Assembly (NCBI GenBank): GCA_963704295.1
Contig: OY969884.1
Coordinates: forward strand, 62,001-126,000
DNA: 64,000 nucleotides
Reading direction: 5' to 3'
DNA from: JACCVL01 sp963704295
Lineage (GTDB): Bacteria; Actinomycetota; Actinomycetes; Propionibacteriales; Nocardioidaceae
Shown piece by piece: positions 43,209-52,978 of the stretch; position 1 is the stretch's first letter, and each line of letters opens with the position of its first letter. The notes under the pieces were generated by a model. It searched no databases. It was not told where the DNA came from and saw only the letters and a list, made by a program, of their open reading frames with translations. Made by a program: the position numbers and the translations under genes.

Positions 43209-46200
43209 GCCTGGCTGACGCGTGAGCCGGACCGGGTCTTGGTGAGTCGCAGCTGCGCCGGGATCCGCTCCCGCATCGCGTCGACGTGCGACACCACACC
43301 GACCACCCGGCCTCCGTCTCGGAGCCGGTCGAGCTCGTCCATCACCTCGTCGAGGCTGTCCGGGTCCAGCGCGCCGAAGCCCTCGTCGACGAACAGGGTG
43401 CTCAGCTCGGTCCCACCGCTTTCCAGCCCGACCACGTCGGCCAGCCCCAACGCGAGGGACAGCGCCGCCTGGAAGGTCTCCCCGCCGGACAGCGTCGACG
43501 GGTCCCGCAGGTCCCCGGTCCACTCGTCCCGTACCAGCAGCCCGAGCCCACCCGCGCCGGCACGGCGGTCACCCGCTGCCCGCTGCACGGTGTGCTCGAG
43601 CAGGTAGCGGCCGGAGGTGATCGGCTGCAGCCGTTCGTTCGCCGCCGCCACCACCTGCTCCAGCCGGGCGGCCAGGACATACGACGACAGCGACATCCGG
43701 CGCTCGTTGTCGGCCGACTTCCCCTCGGCCAGGCCGGCCAGTCCGGCGGCCAGCTCCAGCGCCTGCTGGCGTGGCCGCCAGTCCGCGAGCCGGCTCGACA
43801 GCTGGTCGTGCAGTTCGGCCACCCGGTCCGCCGTACGCCGGGCCGTGACGAGGTCCGCCTGCTGCCCGTCATGGGTCTGCTCGGCGTCGGCCAGTCGGGC
43901 GGCCAGGCCGGCGGTGTCTGCCGGCGCGGCCGCGAGGGCGGCCCGGACCGACGGATCGGCCAGCACCTCGGCGGCGGCGGCCGCCCGGACCCGGCGCTGC
44001 TCGAGGCTGGTGCGCAGCTCGTCGCGCGTGGCCGGGTCGAGCAGCGCGCTGCGCGCCCCCGCGACCGAGTCGAAGCCGCTCTCGGCGGCCGCCCGGGCGG
44101 CACGGTCGGCGCAGGTGGCGGAAGCCGATCGCGCCGACCGCAGCTCGCCAACGGCGGCTGCCGCGGTGGCCAGCCGCTGCAGGCGTCGAGCGGTCCGCTG
44201 CTGGCTGTCAGCGACGTCGAGGTCCGGACCGACCTGGCGCACCAGCGCGGTGCGCAGAGTGTCGGCCGCCAGGGCGGCGGCAGCCGCCGCCGCCGACTGG
44301 TCCCGGGCGTCCTGCTCAGCGCAGTCGGCCGCGGCCGCGGCATCCTTCGCCTCCGCCAGGACGGCAAGCAGCTCCTGCTCGGTCCCCGGCAGCCGACGGC
44401 GCGCCTCGGTCGCGGTGGTCAGCTCCCGCGTCGACGGTCGCCATCAGCGTCGCCGCCTCGGCGGGGTCCAGCCCCGCAGCCGCGGCCGTCAGCCTGGCCA
44501 CCTCGGCCGCGGTCGCGACCACGGCCCGGTCGGCGTCGTCGCGCCGCTGCACGGCGCGCCGTCTCCTCGTCCACAGCCGCGCGCTCGTCGGCCTCACCGG
44601 GATGGTCGACCGGCGGCGCGGCCGGGTCGGGGTGGGCACGTGAGCCGCAGACGCAACACGGGAGGTCGTCGACCAGGCTCTGGGCCAGCTCGCCGGCGGC
44701 GCCGGCGAGCCGGCGGCGGGTGACGTCGATCCGGGCAGCCACGGCGGCTCGATAGTCGGCGAACGCCCGCCGGGCGGCGTCCTCGGCGCTCCTTCGTCGC
44801 TGCTCTGCCGCCGGCAAGGCTGTGGCCGCCTCGGCCTTGGTGCGGGTGGCCGACAGCAGGGTGGCGAGGTGATCGTGGGCTGCGTCCAGGCGGTGCTCGG
44901 TCTCGACCCTTCGGCGCAGTGCGTCGACCCGCTCAGGGGCCTCGTCGGCGGTGCTGCGGGAGACGATGGCAGCGTCGCGGGCCGCCGCAGCCGCGGCGAC
45001 GAGCTCGTCTCGCCGCTGGTCCAGCCCGGCCAGCTGCTGCACCTCGTCGGCCAGCCGCTGCTCGCGCTCGACCATGCGGTCGGTGTCGGTCCGTGCCGCC
45101 TCGAGGGCCGCGGACCAGGTCGCGAGCGTGCCTTCGTCCGGCTCGTCGGGGAGCGGCGCGGGCAGCACGCCGGGAGCCACCTCGGCCAGCTCAGCAGCGG
45201 TCTGGCGCACCCGAGACCCCGCGGCTGTCAGCCGGGCGGTGGACTCCGCCAGGGGGCCGAGCAGGACTGCGACCTCGCGGGCCCGGTCCGCTGCCTGCAG
45301 CCGAGCCAGGTCAGCGGTGGCCCGGTCGGCGGTGGCGGCCAGGTCCGCCTCGTCCAACTGCGCCAACCCGCCACGCTGTCGCAGGGCCGTCGCCGCACCG
45401 GCCTCCTGGTGCGCCCGTCGGGCGTCGTCGCGGTGCAGGAGGGACTGCTCGACCAGGACGGTGAGGTCGTCACGGCGTTGGCGGGCGGTGCCGTGAACCG
45501 CCGTCGACCACTCTGGCCAGTCCTCGACCCGGTCGGGCACCGGCCGGTCCAGGTGAGCGGCACCGCGAAGCTGATCGGCGACCGAACGAGCAGCCCGCTC
45601 CGCGGCCTCCGCCTCCCCGCGCAGGCGCTGCCGGCGATCCACCAGCCAGCGCTCGACGTCGCGGAACCGCGCCGTGCCGAACAGCCGCTCGAGCAGGGCG
45701 CGACGTTCGTCGGTGCCGGACCGCAGGAAGTCCTGGAACGCGCCTTGCGGCAGCATCGCCACCTGCGTGAACTGCTGCAGGGTCATCCCGAGCAGCTCGT
45801 CGACCAGCAGCTGTGCCTCGTCGATGCGGGTGGTCAACGTGACCCAACCGTCCGCGTCCGCCGTCGCCGGGCGGGCGCTCCTGCAGCGTCACGGTGGCCT
45901 GGACGGTGACCTGGCCGGCGCGAGCGCGGGTGCTCGGGCGCTGCCAGCGTGGTGACCGGGTGATGCGCAGCCGACGGCCGCCGAGCGTGACGTCCAGTCG
46001 GACCCGTGCGACCGCCGCGGGGTCGGCATGGTCGCTGTGCAACCGGTCCGCCTGCTGCCGGGCACCGGGGACCCGGCCGTACAGGCCGAAGCAGATCGCG
46101 TCCAGCACGCTGGTCTTGCCCGCCCCGGTGGGTCCGGTGAGCAGGAAGAGCCCGTGCGCGCTCAGCGCGTCTACGTCGACCTGGACGGTGTCGGCGAACG

Positions 46201-46237
46201 GGCCGAACGCCGTGATCTCCAGGGCATGCACCCTCAC
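43205..46237 (-). pseudogene. sbcC: Exonuclease SbcCD subunit C, three frameshifts
   Basis: SbcC is the SMC/Rad50-like ATPase that works with SbcD. Starting GTG at 46237 (overlapping the sbcD stop), the head gives HALEITAFGPFADTVQVDVD and P-loop GPTGAGKTS. The reading frame then shifts near 45866-45880, 44530-44550 and 44425-44435. Between the shifts lie long coiled coils, the Cys hook CCVCG, and finally the signature STLSGGETFQAALSLALGLAD and Walker B LFVDEGFGALD. Each shift is repaired by removing one base, so the three add up to one codon. About 1010 residues if repaired. A housekeeping gene broken this way is more likely sequence error than decay. Confidence 0.88.
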
Positions 46238-47454
46238 GAGGCGACCTCGGTGGCGCCGTCCTCGGTCTCCAGGCCGGGCCCGCCGGTCCCGCCGCTGCCA
46301 CGAACGGCCTCCAGGGTCCGGCCACTGGTGCAGGCGTCGCAGGCCGCGGCCAGCAGGTCGCTCTCGTCCGGGTCGGCCGGCTCGGACCGCACCGCTGCGA
46401 CGAAGTCGTGGACGATCTCGCGGTCGCTGCGTCCGCGGAGCCGGTGTGACCACCACAGCCGATCCGCCGCACCACCTTCGGGGGCGAAGTCCAGCACCAG
46501 CGCGTGCGGGAACCGGCTCCTGATCCGCTCCATCGCAGCGCGTGGCCGGCGCGGGTCGGTGAGCGTGACCTGGAGCCAGTGCCCGGTCACGGCGTCGTGC
46601 CGGGGGTCGCTCAGCAGCTCCTCCAGGGTGCCGCGCAGCCGGCCCAGCCCGCGGGGCACCGGCGCCGGCACGAAGGTCACCTCGTCCACCCCCGCAGCCC
46701 CGAGATCCACCAGCCAGCAGCCCTTGCGATGGGTCGCCTCGGAGAACGAGTACGCGAGCGGCGAGCCGCTGTAGCGCACGGTCGGCCGGATCGACTGCCG
46801 CCCGTGCAGATGGCCGAGGGCGACGTAGTCGATGCCGTCGAAGACCTCCGCCGGGACCGAGGAGATGCCGCCGACGCTGATGTCCCGCTCGCTGTCGCTC
46901 GCCGTGCCGCCGGTGACCCAGGTGTGCGCGAGCACGACGGTCCGCGTGTCGGCGCGCGCACCGGTCCGGTGTTTCGCCACCCGCTGCATCGCCGACCGCA
47001 TGACGGCCTCGTGGGACCGCGCCTGGAGTCCCCAGGGCTCACGCAGGACCTCGGGCTCGAGGTACGGCAGCGCGTAGACCGCGACCGGGCCGGCCGCGTC
47101 CTCGAGCGCGACCGGACGGTCGACGCCGGCAGGGTCTGTGCGCAGATGGATGCCGGCCGTGGCGATCAGGTCCGCGGCGAAGCCGAGCCGCCGGGCGGAG
47201 TCGTGGTTCCCGCTGGTGATCACCACGGGGACCCGGAGCGCGGCCAGCCGGCGCAGCGCGTCGTCGGCCACCGCCACGGCATCCACCGACGGCAGCGCCC
47301 GGTCGTAGACGTCACCGGCGACGACGACGAGCCCGACCCGTTCGGCCCGCACCGTGTCCACCAGGAAGTCGACGAACGCCGCCTGGTGCCCGAGCATCCC
47401 TTCCCGGTGGAAGGACCGGCCCAGGTGCCAGTCGGAGGTGTGGAGGATGCGCAC
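46234..47454 (-). CDS. sbcD: Exonuclease SbcCD subunit D (Mre11-like nuclease)
   Basis: About 406 residues. Metallophosphoesterase motifs are in order: ILHTSDWHLGR, VVAGDVYDR, TSGNHDS, then VVLAHTWV and VALGHLHGRQ. The C-terminal third is the SbcD capping and SbcC-binding region. With SbcC it trims hairpins and blocked DNA ends. The GTG at 47454 begins exactly at the family start (RILHTSDWH); an ATG at 47484 is the alternative, and neither has a strong SD. Its stop overlaps the sbcC GTG. Confidence 0.94.
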   Translation of the reverse strand: MRILHTSDWHLGRSFHREGMLGHQAAFVDFLVDTVRAERVGLVVVAGDVYDRALPSVDAVAVADDALRRLAALRVPVVITSGNHDSARRLGFAADLIATAGIHLRTDPAGVDRPVALEDAAGPVAVYALPYLEPEVLREPWGLQARSHEAVMRSAMQRVAKHRTGARADTRTVVLAHTWVTGGTASDSERDISVGGISSVPAEVFDGIDYVALGHLHGRQSIRPTVRYSGSPLAYSFSEATHRKGCWLVDLGAAGVDEVTFVPAPVPRGLGRLRGTLEELLSDPRHDAVTGHWLQVTLTDPRRPRAAMERIRSRFPHALVLDFAPEGGAADRLWWSHRLRGRSDREIVHDFVAAVRSEPADPDESDLLAAACDACTSGRTLEAVRGSGGTGGPGLETEDGATEVAS

Positions 47455-47502
47455 GCGGCCGACGGTAGGGGTCGGCGCCGACATGGCGGCGCCCCCGCGC
47501 CG

Positions 47503-48855
47503 TCACTCGTACTCGGCGGACATCTTGTCGGCGCGGCGTTCCAGCCGGGGGAACGGCGTGACGAGGCCGTCCTTGATCGTGCGGACGACCCGGCGGCGGT
47601 ACCGGATCAGCTGGGCGGCGGCCAGCAGCAGGTAGACACCGGACAGCACGAGGCTGGTGGTCTCGTTGGCGCCGGCCGACCCCGTGACGCTGACCACGAA
47701 CTGCACGCCGAACAGTGACAGCAGAGCCAGCGCGCCCCATACGGTGAGGCTCAGGTTGATCAGGACCGCTACGGCGAAGATGGACTGGGCTGCCGTGAGC
47801 AGCAGTTCCAGCCGCTGCTCGTCGTCGATCGGGAGCCCGTCGGTGGTCAGCGCGGACAGCCCGAACACCACCGGGATGGTGCCCACGAGCAGCGTCCACT
47901 GGTTCACCTTGCTCGACAGCAGCGTGCCCAGCGAGCTGGACGCCTTGAGCCGCCACGCATACAGGCAGGCGACGATCAGCTCGGGCGACTCGCTGGCCAG
48001 CGGCGCGATCCACTGCACGAGCAGGAACTGGTCCACCCCGAGGTCGTCGCCGGTCCGCACCAGGGACTCGGCGAAGTGCTCCGCGCTCAACAAGATGACC
48101 ATCGCGGCGAAGCCGAACATCGCGATCACCACGCCGCGCCGGCGCCGGCGGTGGGACTCACCGACCCACTTCGACACCCCGAGGAGGTCGGGATCGGACG
48201 CTGGTGCCTGCGCCAGCCGCCAGGCGTAGGCCGCGAAGATGCCGACCAGGATGGCGGCGTCCCAGAGCGTGAGCGTGTCCTTCAACGGCAGGGTGAGCGA
48301 GTACAGGCTGGCGATGCCGAGGTAGACGACGTCCGCGGACAGCGGCGGCAGCAGCCGCACCTCGCCGGGGCTGGTCGAGGCCGAGTCCCCGCTCCCGGCT
48401 CGGCGCGAGCGCAGCGCGGCGAGGCTTGCCACCAGGACGACCAGCGGCCAGCCGACGCCGACCAGGACCCGGTTGGCGCCGGTCATGTTCGCCAGCGCCA
48501 GCGAGCACGGGCTGGCCCCGCCGCCGGAGGCCTCGCACGAGCCCTGCGCCTGGTAGAGCTCGCCGGCCTGGTAGGTGAAGACGAAGTCGACCGCGTACTC
48601 CGGCAGCACCGCGAGCAGAGCCAGCAACGAGAGCGCCAGCCCGGCGCTGATGTCCACCTGAGCGGCCTCGGCCGCCCAGGCGAGGATGAACGCCGCGCCG
48701 ACGATGGCGACCCCGAACAGCACCGCTCGGACCGCCTCGGCGAGCTCGACGGTCGGAAGTCCCAGATAGTCGGCCGCCCCCAGATAGGAGCCGACCACCG
48801 TGGCGAGCGCGGCGAGCGGAAGCTGGACCGGGGGACGGGACGTCGAGGCGCTCAC
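47503..48855 (-). CDS. Sodium/calcium exchanger-family membrane protein (CaCA)
   Basis: 450 residues with about 11-12 helices in two repeats. Each repeat carries the alpha-repeat ion-binding motif: LLAVLPEYAVDFVF in the first and WIAPLASESPELIVACLY in the second, with the key glutamates. A loop after helix 3 has two cysteines (GSCEASGGGASPCS). It would move Ca2+ or other cations against Na+ or H+. It lies upstream of sbcD on the same strand. Confidence 0.9.
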   Translation of the reverse strand: MSASTSRPPVQLPLAALATVVGSYLGAADYLGLPTVELAEAVRAVLFGVAIVGAAFILAWAAEAAQVDISAGLALSLLALLAVLPEYAVDFVFTYQAGELYQAQGSCEASGGGASPCSLALANMTGANRVLVGVGWPLVVLVASLAALRSRRAGSGDSASTSPGEVRLLPPLSADVVYLGIASLYSLTLPLKDTLTLWDAAILVGIFAAYAWRLAQAPASDPDLLGVSKWVGESHRRRRRGVVIAMFGFAAMVILLSAEHFAESLVRTGDDLGVDQFLLVQWIAPLASESPELIVACLYAWRLKASSSLGTLLSSKVNQWTLLVGTIPVVFGLSALTTDGLPIDDEQRLELLLTAAQSIFAVAVLINLSLTVWGALALLSLFGVQFVVSVTGSAGANETTSLVLSGVYLLLAAAQLIRYRRRVVRTIKDGLVTPFPRLERRADKMSAEYE

Positions 48856-48917
48856 AGGGAGTTGTGTACCCCGGTCCGCGTCCCGCCGCTCGGTGGCCCC
48901 GCCTAGGGTGGGCCGCC

Positions 48918-49592
48918 GTGCGGCCGGAACTGGTGGTGTGGGACTGCGACGGGGTGCTGGTCGAGACCGAGCGGCTCGTCACCCGGCTGGAGGCGGAGTG
49001 GATCACCGCGCTGGGGTGGCCGATCAGCCAGGACGAGGTGGTCGCCCGCTTCGTCGGCCGCAGCGCGGGGCACATGGAGGCCGAGATCGAGCGGCACCTC
49101 GAGAAGCCCGTCCCGGCAGGCTGGCACGAGGCGCTGCGAGAGGCCTCGCACGAGCTGTTCCGTGCCGAGCTGACCGCCGTGGAGGGGGTCGCCGACTCGA
49201 TCGACCGGCTGGCCTCGGCCGGGCTGGCGATGTGCGTGGCGTCGTCCAGCAGCCATGACCGGCTGCGGCTGGTCCTCGGGATCACCGGCCTGTACGAACG
49301 GTTCGCCGGCGACATCCACAGCGTGAGCGAGGTGGAGCGCGGCAAGCCCGCCCCCGACCTGTTCCTGCATGCGGCGCGCACCCGCGGCGTCGAGCCGGCC
49401 CGTTGCGTGGTCGTCGAGGACAGCGTGCCCGGTGTCAGCGGGGGAGTGGCCGCCGGGATGCGGGTGTTGGGGTACGGCGGCGGGCTGACCCCCGGCGACC
49501 GGTTGGCCGAAGCGGGCGCCGAGGTGTTCCAGACGATGGACCAGGTGCCGGCGTTGCTCGGGATCGGTCCGGTCCGCGCCGAGCCGACCTAG
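48918..49592 (+). CDS. HAD hydrolase, beta-phosphoglucomutase-like
   Basis: 224 residues. HAD motifs: LVVWDCDGVLVET with the nucleophile Asp, CVASSSSHDR, and GKPAPDLFLHAA plus VVVEDSVPGV. The alpha-helical cap lies between motifs 1 and 2. This subgroup (IA) includes sugar-phosphate phosphatases and phosphoglucomutases; the substrate cannot be fixed. GTG start. Its last 4 bases overlap the convergent pepN stop. Confidence 0.9.
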   Translation: MRPELVVWDCDGVLVETERLVTRLEAEWITALGWPISQDEVVARFVGRSAGHMEAEIERHLEKPVPAGWHEALREASHELFRAELTAVEGVADSIDRLASAGLAMCVASSSSHDRLRLVLGITGLYERFAGDIHSVSEVERGKPAPDLFLHAARTRGVEPARCVVVEDSVPGVSGGVAAGMRVLGYGGGLTPGDRLAEAGAEVFQTMDQVPALLGIGPVRAEPT

Positions 49593-52081
49593 CCCGTCGG
49601 CCAGCGCTCCCGGATGCGCAGCGCACGGCGGACCGGGTCGCTGCCGTCGACGATCTCCCGGCGGACCATGCCGTCCACGTCGTTGTCGGCGGCGACCACC
49701 GCTGCGAGCTCGAGCGTCGCACCGTCCACGGCGTAGCGCGGGAAGGCCTCGCCGACGCTCTCCGCCACGACCCATCCGGTCCTGATCCGCGTGGTGGCCG
49801 GCATCTCGGTGAAGAAGCGCGAGACGTACGCCGCGGTCAGGTCCTGCTGCTCCGGCCACCAGAAGCCCTCGCCGATGGCGTAGAGCGAGTAGTTGCTGGC
49901 CTCCGGGTCACTGGTCAGGGTGTGCCAGGAGGCGGCCTTGGCAGCCGGGTCCGGCAGGGCGGCGCGGCAGCGGGTGGCGTGCACCCGGCCCTCGGCCGAC
50001 GGGTCGCGGCGCAGCTCCTGCTCGATCTCGTCATCCCCGGCCGCGCCGCGCCGGCAGAGCTGGGTGAGCAGGTGCCAGCGCAGCTCGGCGTCGACCGCCA
50101 GACCGGCCGGAGCACGTCCGTCGAGCCAGCCGCCGAGCAGCGTGGTGTCCGGGCTGAGCCGGGCGAGTGCCCGCGCGGCGGCCAGCTGCAGCCCGGAGCC
50201 GGGGGGCGCGGTGCGGACCCGCTCCGCGGTGGACGCGGCGAGCCGCTCGGCGGCGGCAGCCCCTTGGAGGCTGACCCCGAGCACCCGGCCGAGCAGGGTC
50301 ACCTCCGCCCAGTCCAGCAGGGTGCGGACAGCGACGTCGGAGGTCTCCTGCGGCACGGCCGCGCAGAGCAGGTCGAGCGCCCGTTGCGGGTCCAGCTCCG
50401 CGTCGTCGAAGGCGTCCCGCACCGCCAGCCACAGCGCGCCCCGGGTGACCGGGTCGTCGATGCGGGGGAGCAGCTCGGGCAGCCGCTGCTCGGTGCCCGG
50501 GTCGGCGCGGAGCTTGCCCCAGGTCTCGTCGGCGGTGTCCAGCAGCAGGACGTGGCCGTCGTCGCCGACCAACGGCAGCGGCGTGCGGTCGGCTGTCACC
50601 ACCACCTCCGCAGTGGTGGTGGTGCCGTCGATGGTGGCCACCCTGGCCACCCGGAGCCGGTGCGGCCGCCCCGCGCCGGCACCTGGGGACGAGGTGCGGG
50701 TCAGCTCGTCGCCCTCGACCCGCAACGTGTCCGCCCCGGTGCTGCGGAGCCACGCGTCGGCCCAGGTGTGCAGCTCCTTCGCGCCGGCCCGTTCCCAGGA
50801 GTCGAGCAGGTCGGCGAGCGTCGCGTTGCCGTACGGGTGCGCGCCGAGGTGGTCGCGCACCCCGGCGAAGAACACGTCGTCTCCGAGATAGGCGGCCAGC
50901 TGCTTCAGCACCGCCGCTCCCTTGGCGTAGGAGATGCCGTCGAAGTCGTTCAGCGCGGTGTGCGCGTCGGCCGCGCCGTTGGAGGCCACCGGATGGGTGG
51001 AGGGCAGCTGGTCCGCCACCAGGCCCCAGCGCTTGGTGACGTAGGCGAACTCGACCCAGCCCTCGGCGAAGCGTGTGGCCTCACCGGCGACCCGGTACCC
51101 CATGTAGGTGGCGAACGACTCGTTCAGCCACAGGTCGTCCCACCAGACCGGCGTGACCAGGTTCCCGAACCACTGGTGCGCCATCTCGTGCACGACCGTG
51201 TTGACCCGCCGGCCGCGCTCGTGGTCGGTCACCGCGGAGCGAAACACCAACCCGTCGCGGAACAGCACGCAACCGGGGCACTCCATCGCGCCGGCGTTGA
51301 ACTCCGGTACGAACGCCTGGTGGTAGTCGCCGAAGGGATAACGGATGCCGAATCGATCGTGCAGTGCGTCGAAGGACTGGGCGGTGACCTCGAACAACTC
51401 GTCGGCGTCAGCCGCCAGCTCCCGGGCCAGGGACTGCTTGGCGTGCAGCCCGAGCAGGATGCCGTCGTGCTCGCGGGTCAGCGAGGCGTAGGGGCCGGCC
51501 ACGAGGGTGACGTGGTACGTCGAGATCGGCAGCGACTCCGGCAGCTCCCAGCTGCCGGGTCCGGTCCGTACCGCCCGGGTGTTGCCCAGCACCGTCCAGT
51601 CCTCGGGCGTGCGCACGTCGATCTGGAAGCGGGACTTCAGGTCCGGCTGGTCGAAGCAGGCGAAGCACCGGGGCGCAGCGTCGAGGAACGTCATGAGGTA
51701 CAGATAGGTGCGGCCGTCGGCGGGATCGACGGTGCGGTGCAGCCCCTCACCGTCCCGGCTGTAGGCCATGTCGGCCTCGACCCGCAGCTCGTGCCCGCCC
51801 GGTGCCAACCGCAACGGGTAGCGGCTCTCGCGGAGCAGGCCCGGATCGAGCGGCACCCCGTCCAGCGAGACGGCGTGCAGAGTCCGGGGTCGGACATCGA
51901 GGAAGGTCTCGGTCTCCCGCAGCGCCTGCACCGTCAGCGTGGTGACCGAACCGAACGAGTCGGGGCCCCGGTCGAGATCCAGCTCGACCCGGGTGTTGGG
52001 GACCCGGAGGTCGGCAGCCCGACGACGGGCCTCGTCCGCGGTCAGGCTGCGGGCAGACGGCAGCGGGTCCGGTGCGGCCAT
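49589..52081 (-). CDS. pepN: Aminopeptidase N (M1 family)
   Basis: 830 residues. A zinc metallopeptidase removing N-terminal residues from peptides. Zinc site HEMAHQW followed by WLNESFA (about residues 296 and 319). The exopeptidase motif reads GAMEC where the family normally has GAMEN. The N-terminal beta-domain, catalytic thermolysin-like domain and C-terminal ERAP1-like helical domain are all present, and length is normal for actinobacterial PepN. ATG at 52081. Confidence 0.94.
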   Translation of the reverse strand: MAAPDPLPSARSLTADEARRRAADLRVPNTRVELDLDRGPDSFGSVTTLTVQALRETETFLDVRPRTLHAVSLDGVPLDPGLLRESRYPLRLAPGGHELRVEADMAYSRDGEGLHRTVDPADGRTYLYLMTFLDAAPRCFACFDQPDLKSRFQIDVRTPEDWTVLGNTRAVRTGPGSWELPESLPISTYHVTLVAGPYASLTREHDGILLGLHAKQSLARELAADADELFEVTAQSFDALHDRFGIRYPFGDYHQAFVPEFNAGAMECPGCVLFRDGLVFRSAVTDHERGRRVNTVVHEMAHQWFGNLVTPVWWDDLWLNESFATYMGYRVAGEATRFAEGWVEFAYVTKRWGLVADQLPSTHPVASNGAADAHTALNDFDGISYAKGAAVLKQLAAYLGDDVFFAGVRDHLGAHPYGNATLADLLDSWERAGAKELHTWADAWLRSTGADTLRVEGDELTRTSSPGAGAGRPHRLRVARVATIDGTTTTAEVVVTADRTPLPLVGDDGHVLLLDTADETWGKLRADPGTEQRLPELLPRIDDPVTRGALWLAVRDAFDDAELDPQRALDLLCAAVPQETSDVAVRTLLDWAEVTLLGRVLGVSLQGAAAAERLAASTAERVRTAPPGSGLQLAAARALARLSPDTTLLGGWLDGRAPAGLAVDAELRWHLLTQLCRRGAAGDDEIEQELRRDPSAEGRVHATRCRAALPDPAAKAASWHTLTSDPEASNYSLYAIGEGFWWPEQQDLTAAYVSRFFTEMPATTRIRTGWVVAESVGEAFPRYAVDGATLELAAVVAADNDVDGMVRREIVDGSDPVRRALRIRERWPTG

Positions 52082-52123
52082 GCCGTCACTCTAGGGCTGA
52101 CACGATGGAGGAGTGATCGACCG

Positions 52124-52480
52124 GTGACTCCCGTTGTCGCGTCCGCGCTCGCCGTGCTCGCGCTGGCCGGCGCCGCCTGGTCCGCGCTGTTGCTGGCTCG
52201 GGACCGGCGGATGCATGACGGGGTGTTCTGGCTGCTCGCCGTGCTCGAGGTGGGCCTGGTCGCCCAGCTCATCGGCGGGTCGGTCGCGCTCGTCGTCACC
52301 GACCGGCCGGTCGAGTCGGCGTTGTTCATCGGCTACCTGCTGACCGCCGTGCTGGTGCTCCCGCTGGCGGTTGCCTGGGCCGCCTCCGAGACCTCCCGAT
52401 GGGGTGTCGGCGTGCTGCTGATCGGGTGCGTGACCGTCGCGGCTCTGGTGAACCGCATCCTCCAGGTCTGGCAGGGCTGA
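52124..52480 (+). CDS. Small membrane protein
   Basis: 118 residues, four hydrophobic helices (VVASALAVLALAGAAWSALLL, GVFWLLAVLEVGLVAQLIGGSVALVV, SALFIGYLLTAVLVLPLAVAWA, GVGVLLIGCVTVAALVNRIL). It matches the small integral membrane proteins often found beside pepN in actinobacteria. Function unknown. GTG start with GGAG upstream; 5 bases before the next membrane gene. Confidence 0.82.
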   Translation: MTPVVASALAVLALAGAAWSALLLARDRRMHDGVFWLLAVLEVGLVAQLIGGSVALVVTDRPVESALFIGYLLTAVLVLPLAVAWAASETSRWGVGVLLIGCVTVAALVNRILQVWQG

Positions 52481-52484
52481 GGGA

Positions 52485-52958
52485 ATGTCGGCTGACGGGG
52501 GCGGATCCGGCCCGGCCGTGGCGGCCAGCGCGCGTGGCCCCGGGCGGGTGCTGGTGGCGGTGTACGCCGTGTTCGCGATCTCGGCCGGCGCCCGGTCGGG
52601 GGTGCAGGTGGCGCAGTCGTTCTCCGCCGCCCCGGTCGCCTACTCGCTGTCCGTCGTGGCGGCGATCGTCTACCTGCTCGCGACCGTGTCGCTGGCCGGC
52701 CGGGGCCCTCGACCACGGCCGACCGCTTGGCTGGCCGTGGGGCTGGAGTTGGCGGGCGTGCTCGTCGTCGGCGTCCTGACGCTGGCCCGGCCCGGTCTGT
52801 TCCCCGACCAGACGGTCTGGTCGGGCTTCGGCGCGGGGTACGGCTACGTGCCACTGGTGCTGCCGCTGCTCGGGTTGGCCTGGCTGTGGCGGACGCGCGG
52901 AACCCAAGAACCCGACACCGCGTCTCATCTGCACACCGGTCCGGCAGGGACCGGCTGA
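52485..52958 (+). CDS. Small membrane protein
   Basis: 157 residues with about four helices (RVLVAVYAVFAISAGARSGVQ, APVAYSLSVVAAIVYLLATVSLA, AVGLELAGVLVVGVLTLA, VPLVLPLLGLAWLW) and the motif LFPDQTVWSGFGAGYGYVPL. Conserved beside the preceding gene in many actinobacteria, so the two may form one complex. Function unknown. Confidence 0.82.
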   Translation: MSADGGGSGPAVAASARGPGRVLVAVYAVFAISAGARSGVQVAQSFSAAPVAYSLSVVAAIVYLLATVSLAGRGPRPRPTAWLAVGLELAGVLVVGVLTLARPGLFPDQTVWSGFGAGYGYVPLVLPLLGLAWLWRTRGTQEPDTASHLHTGPAGTG

Positions 52959-52978
52959 GCACGAACGAGGTGGGACCG

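Noticed and set aside
49403..52480. A 1025-residue plus-strand open frame across pepN
   Set aside because: Antisense to pepN; only its last 118 residues (from 52124) form a real membrane protein.
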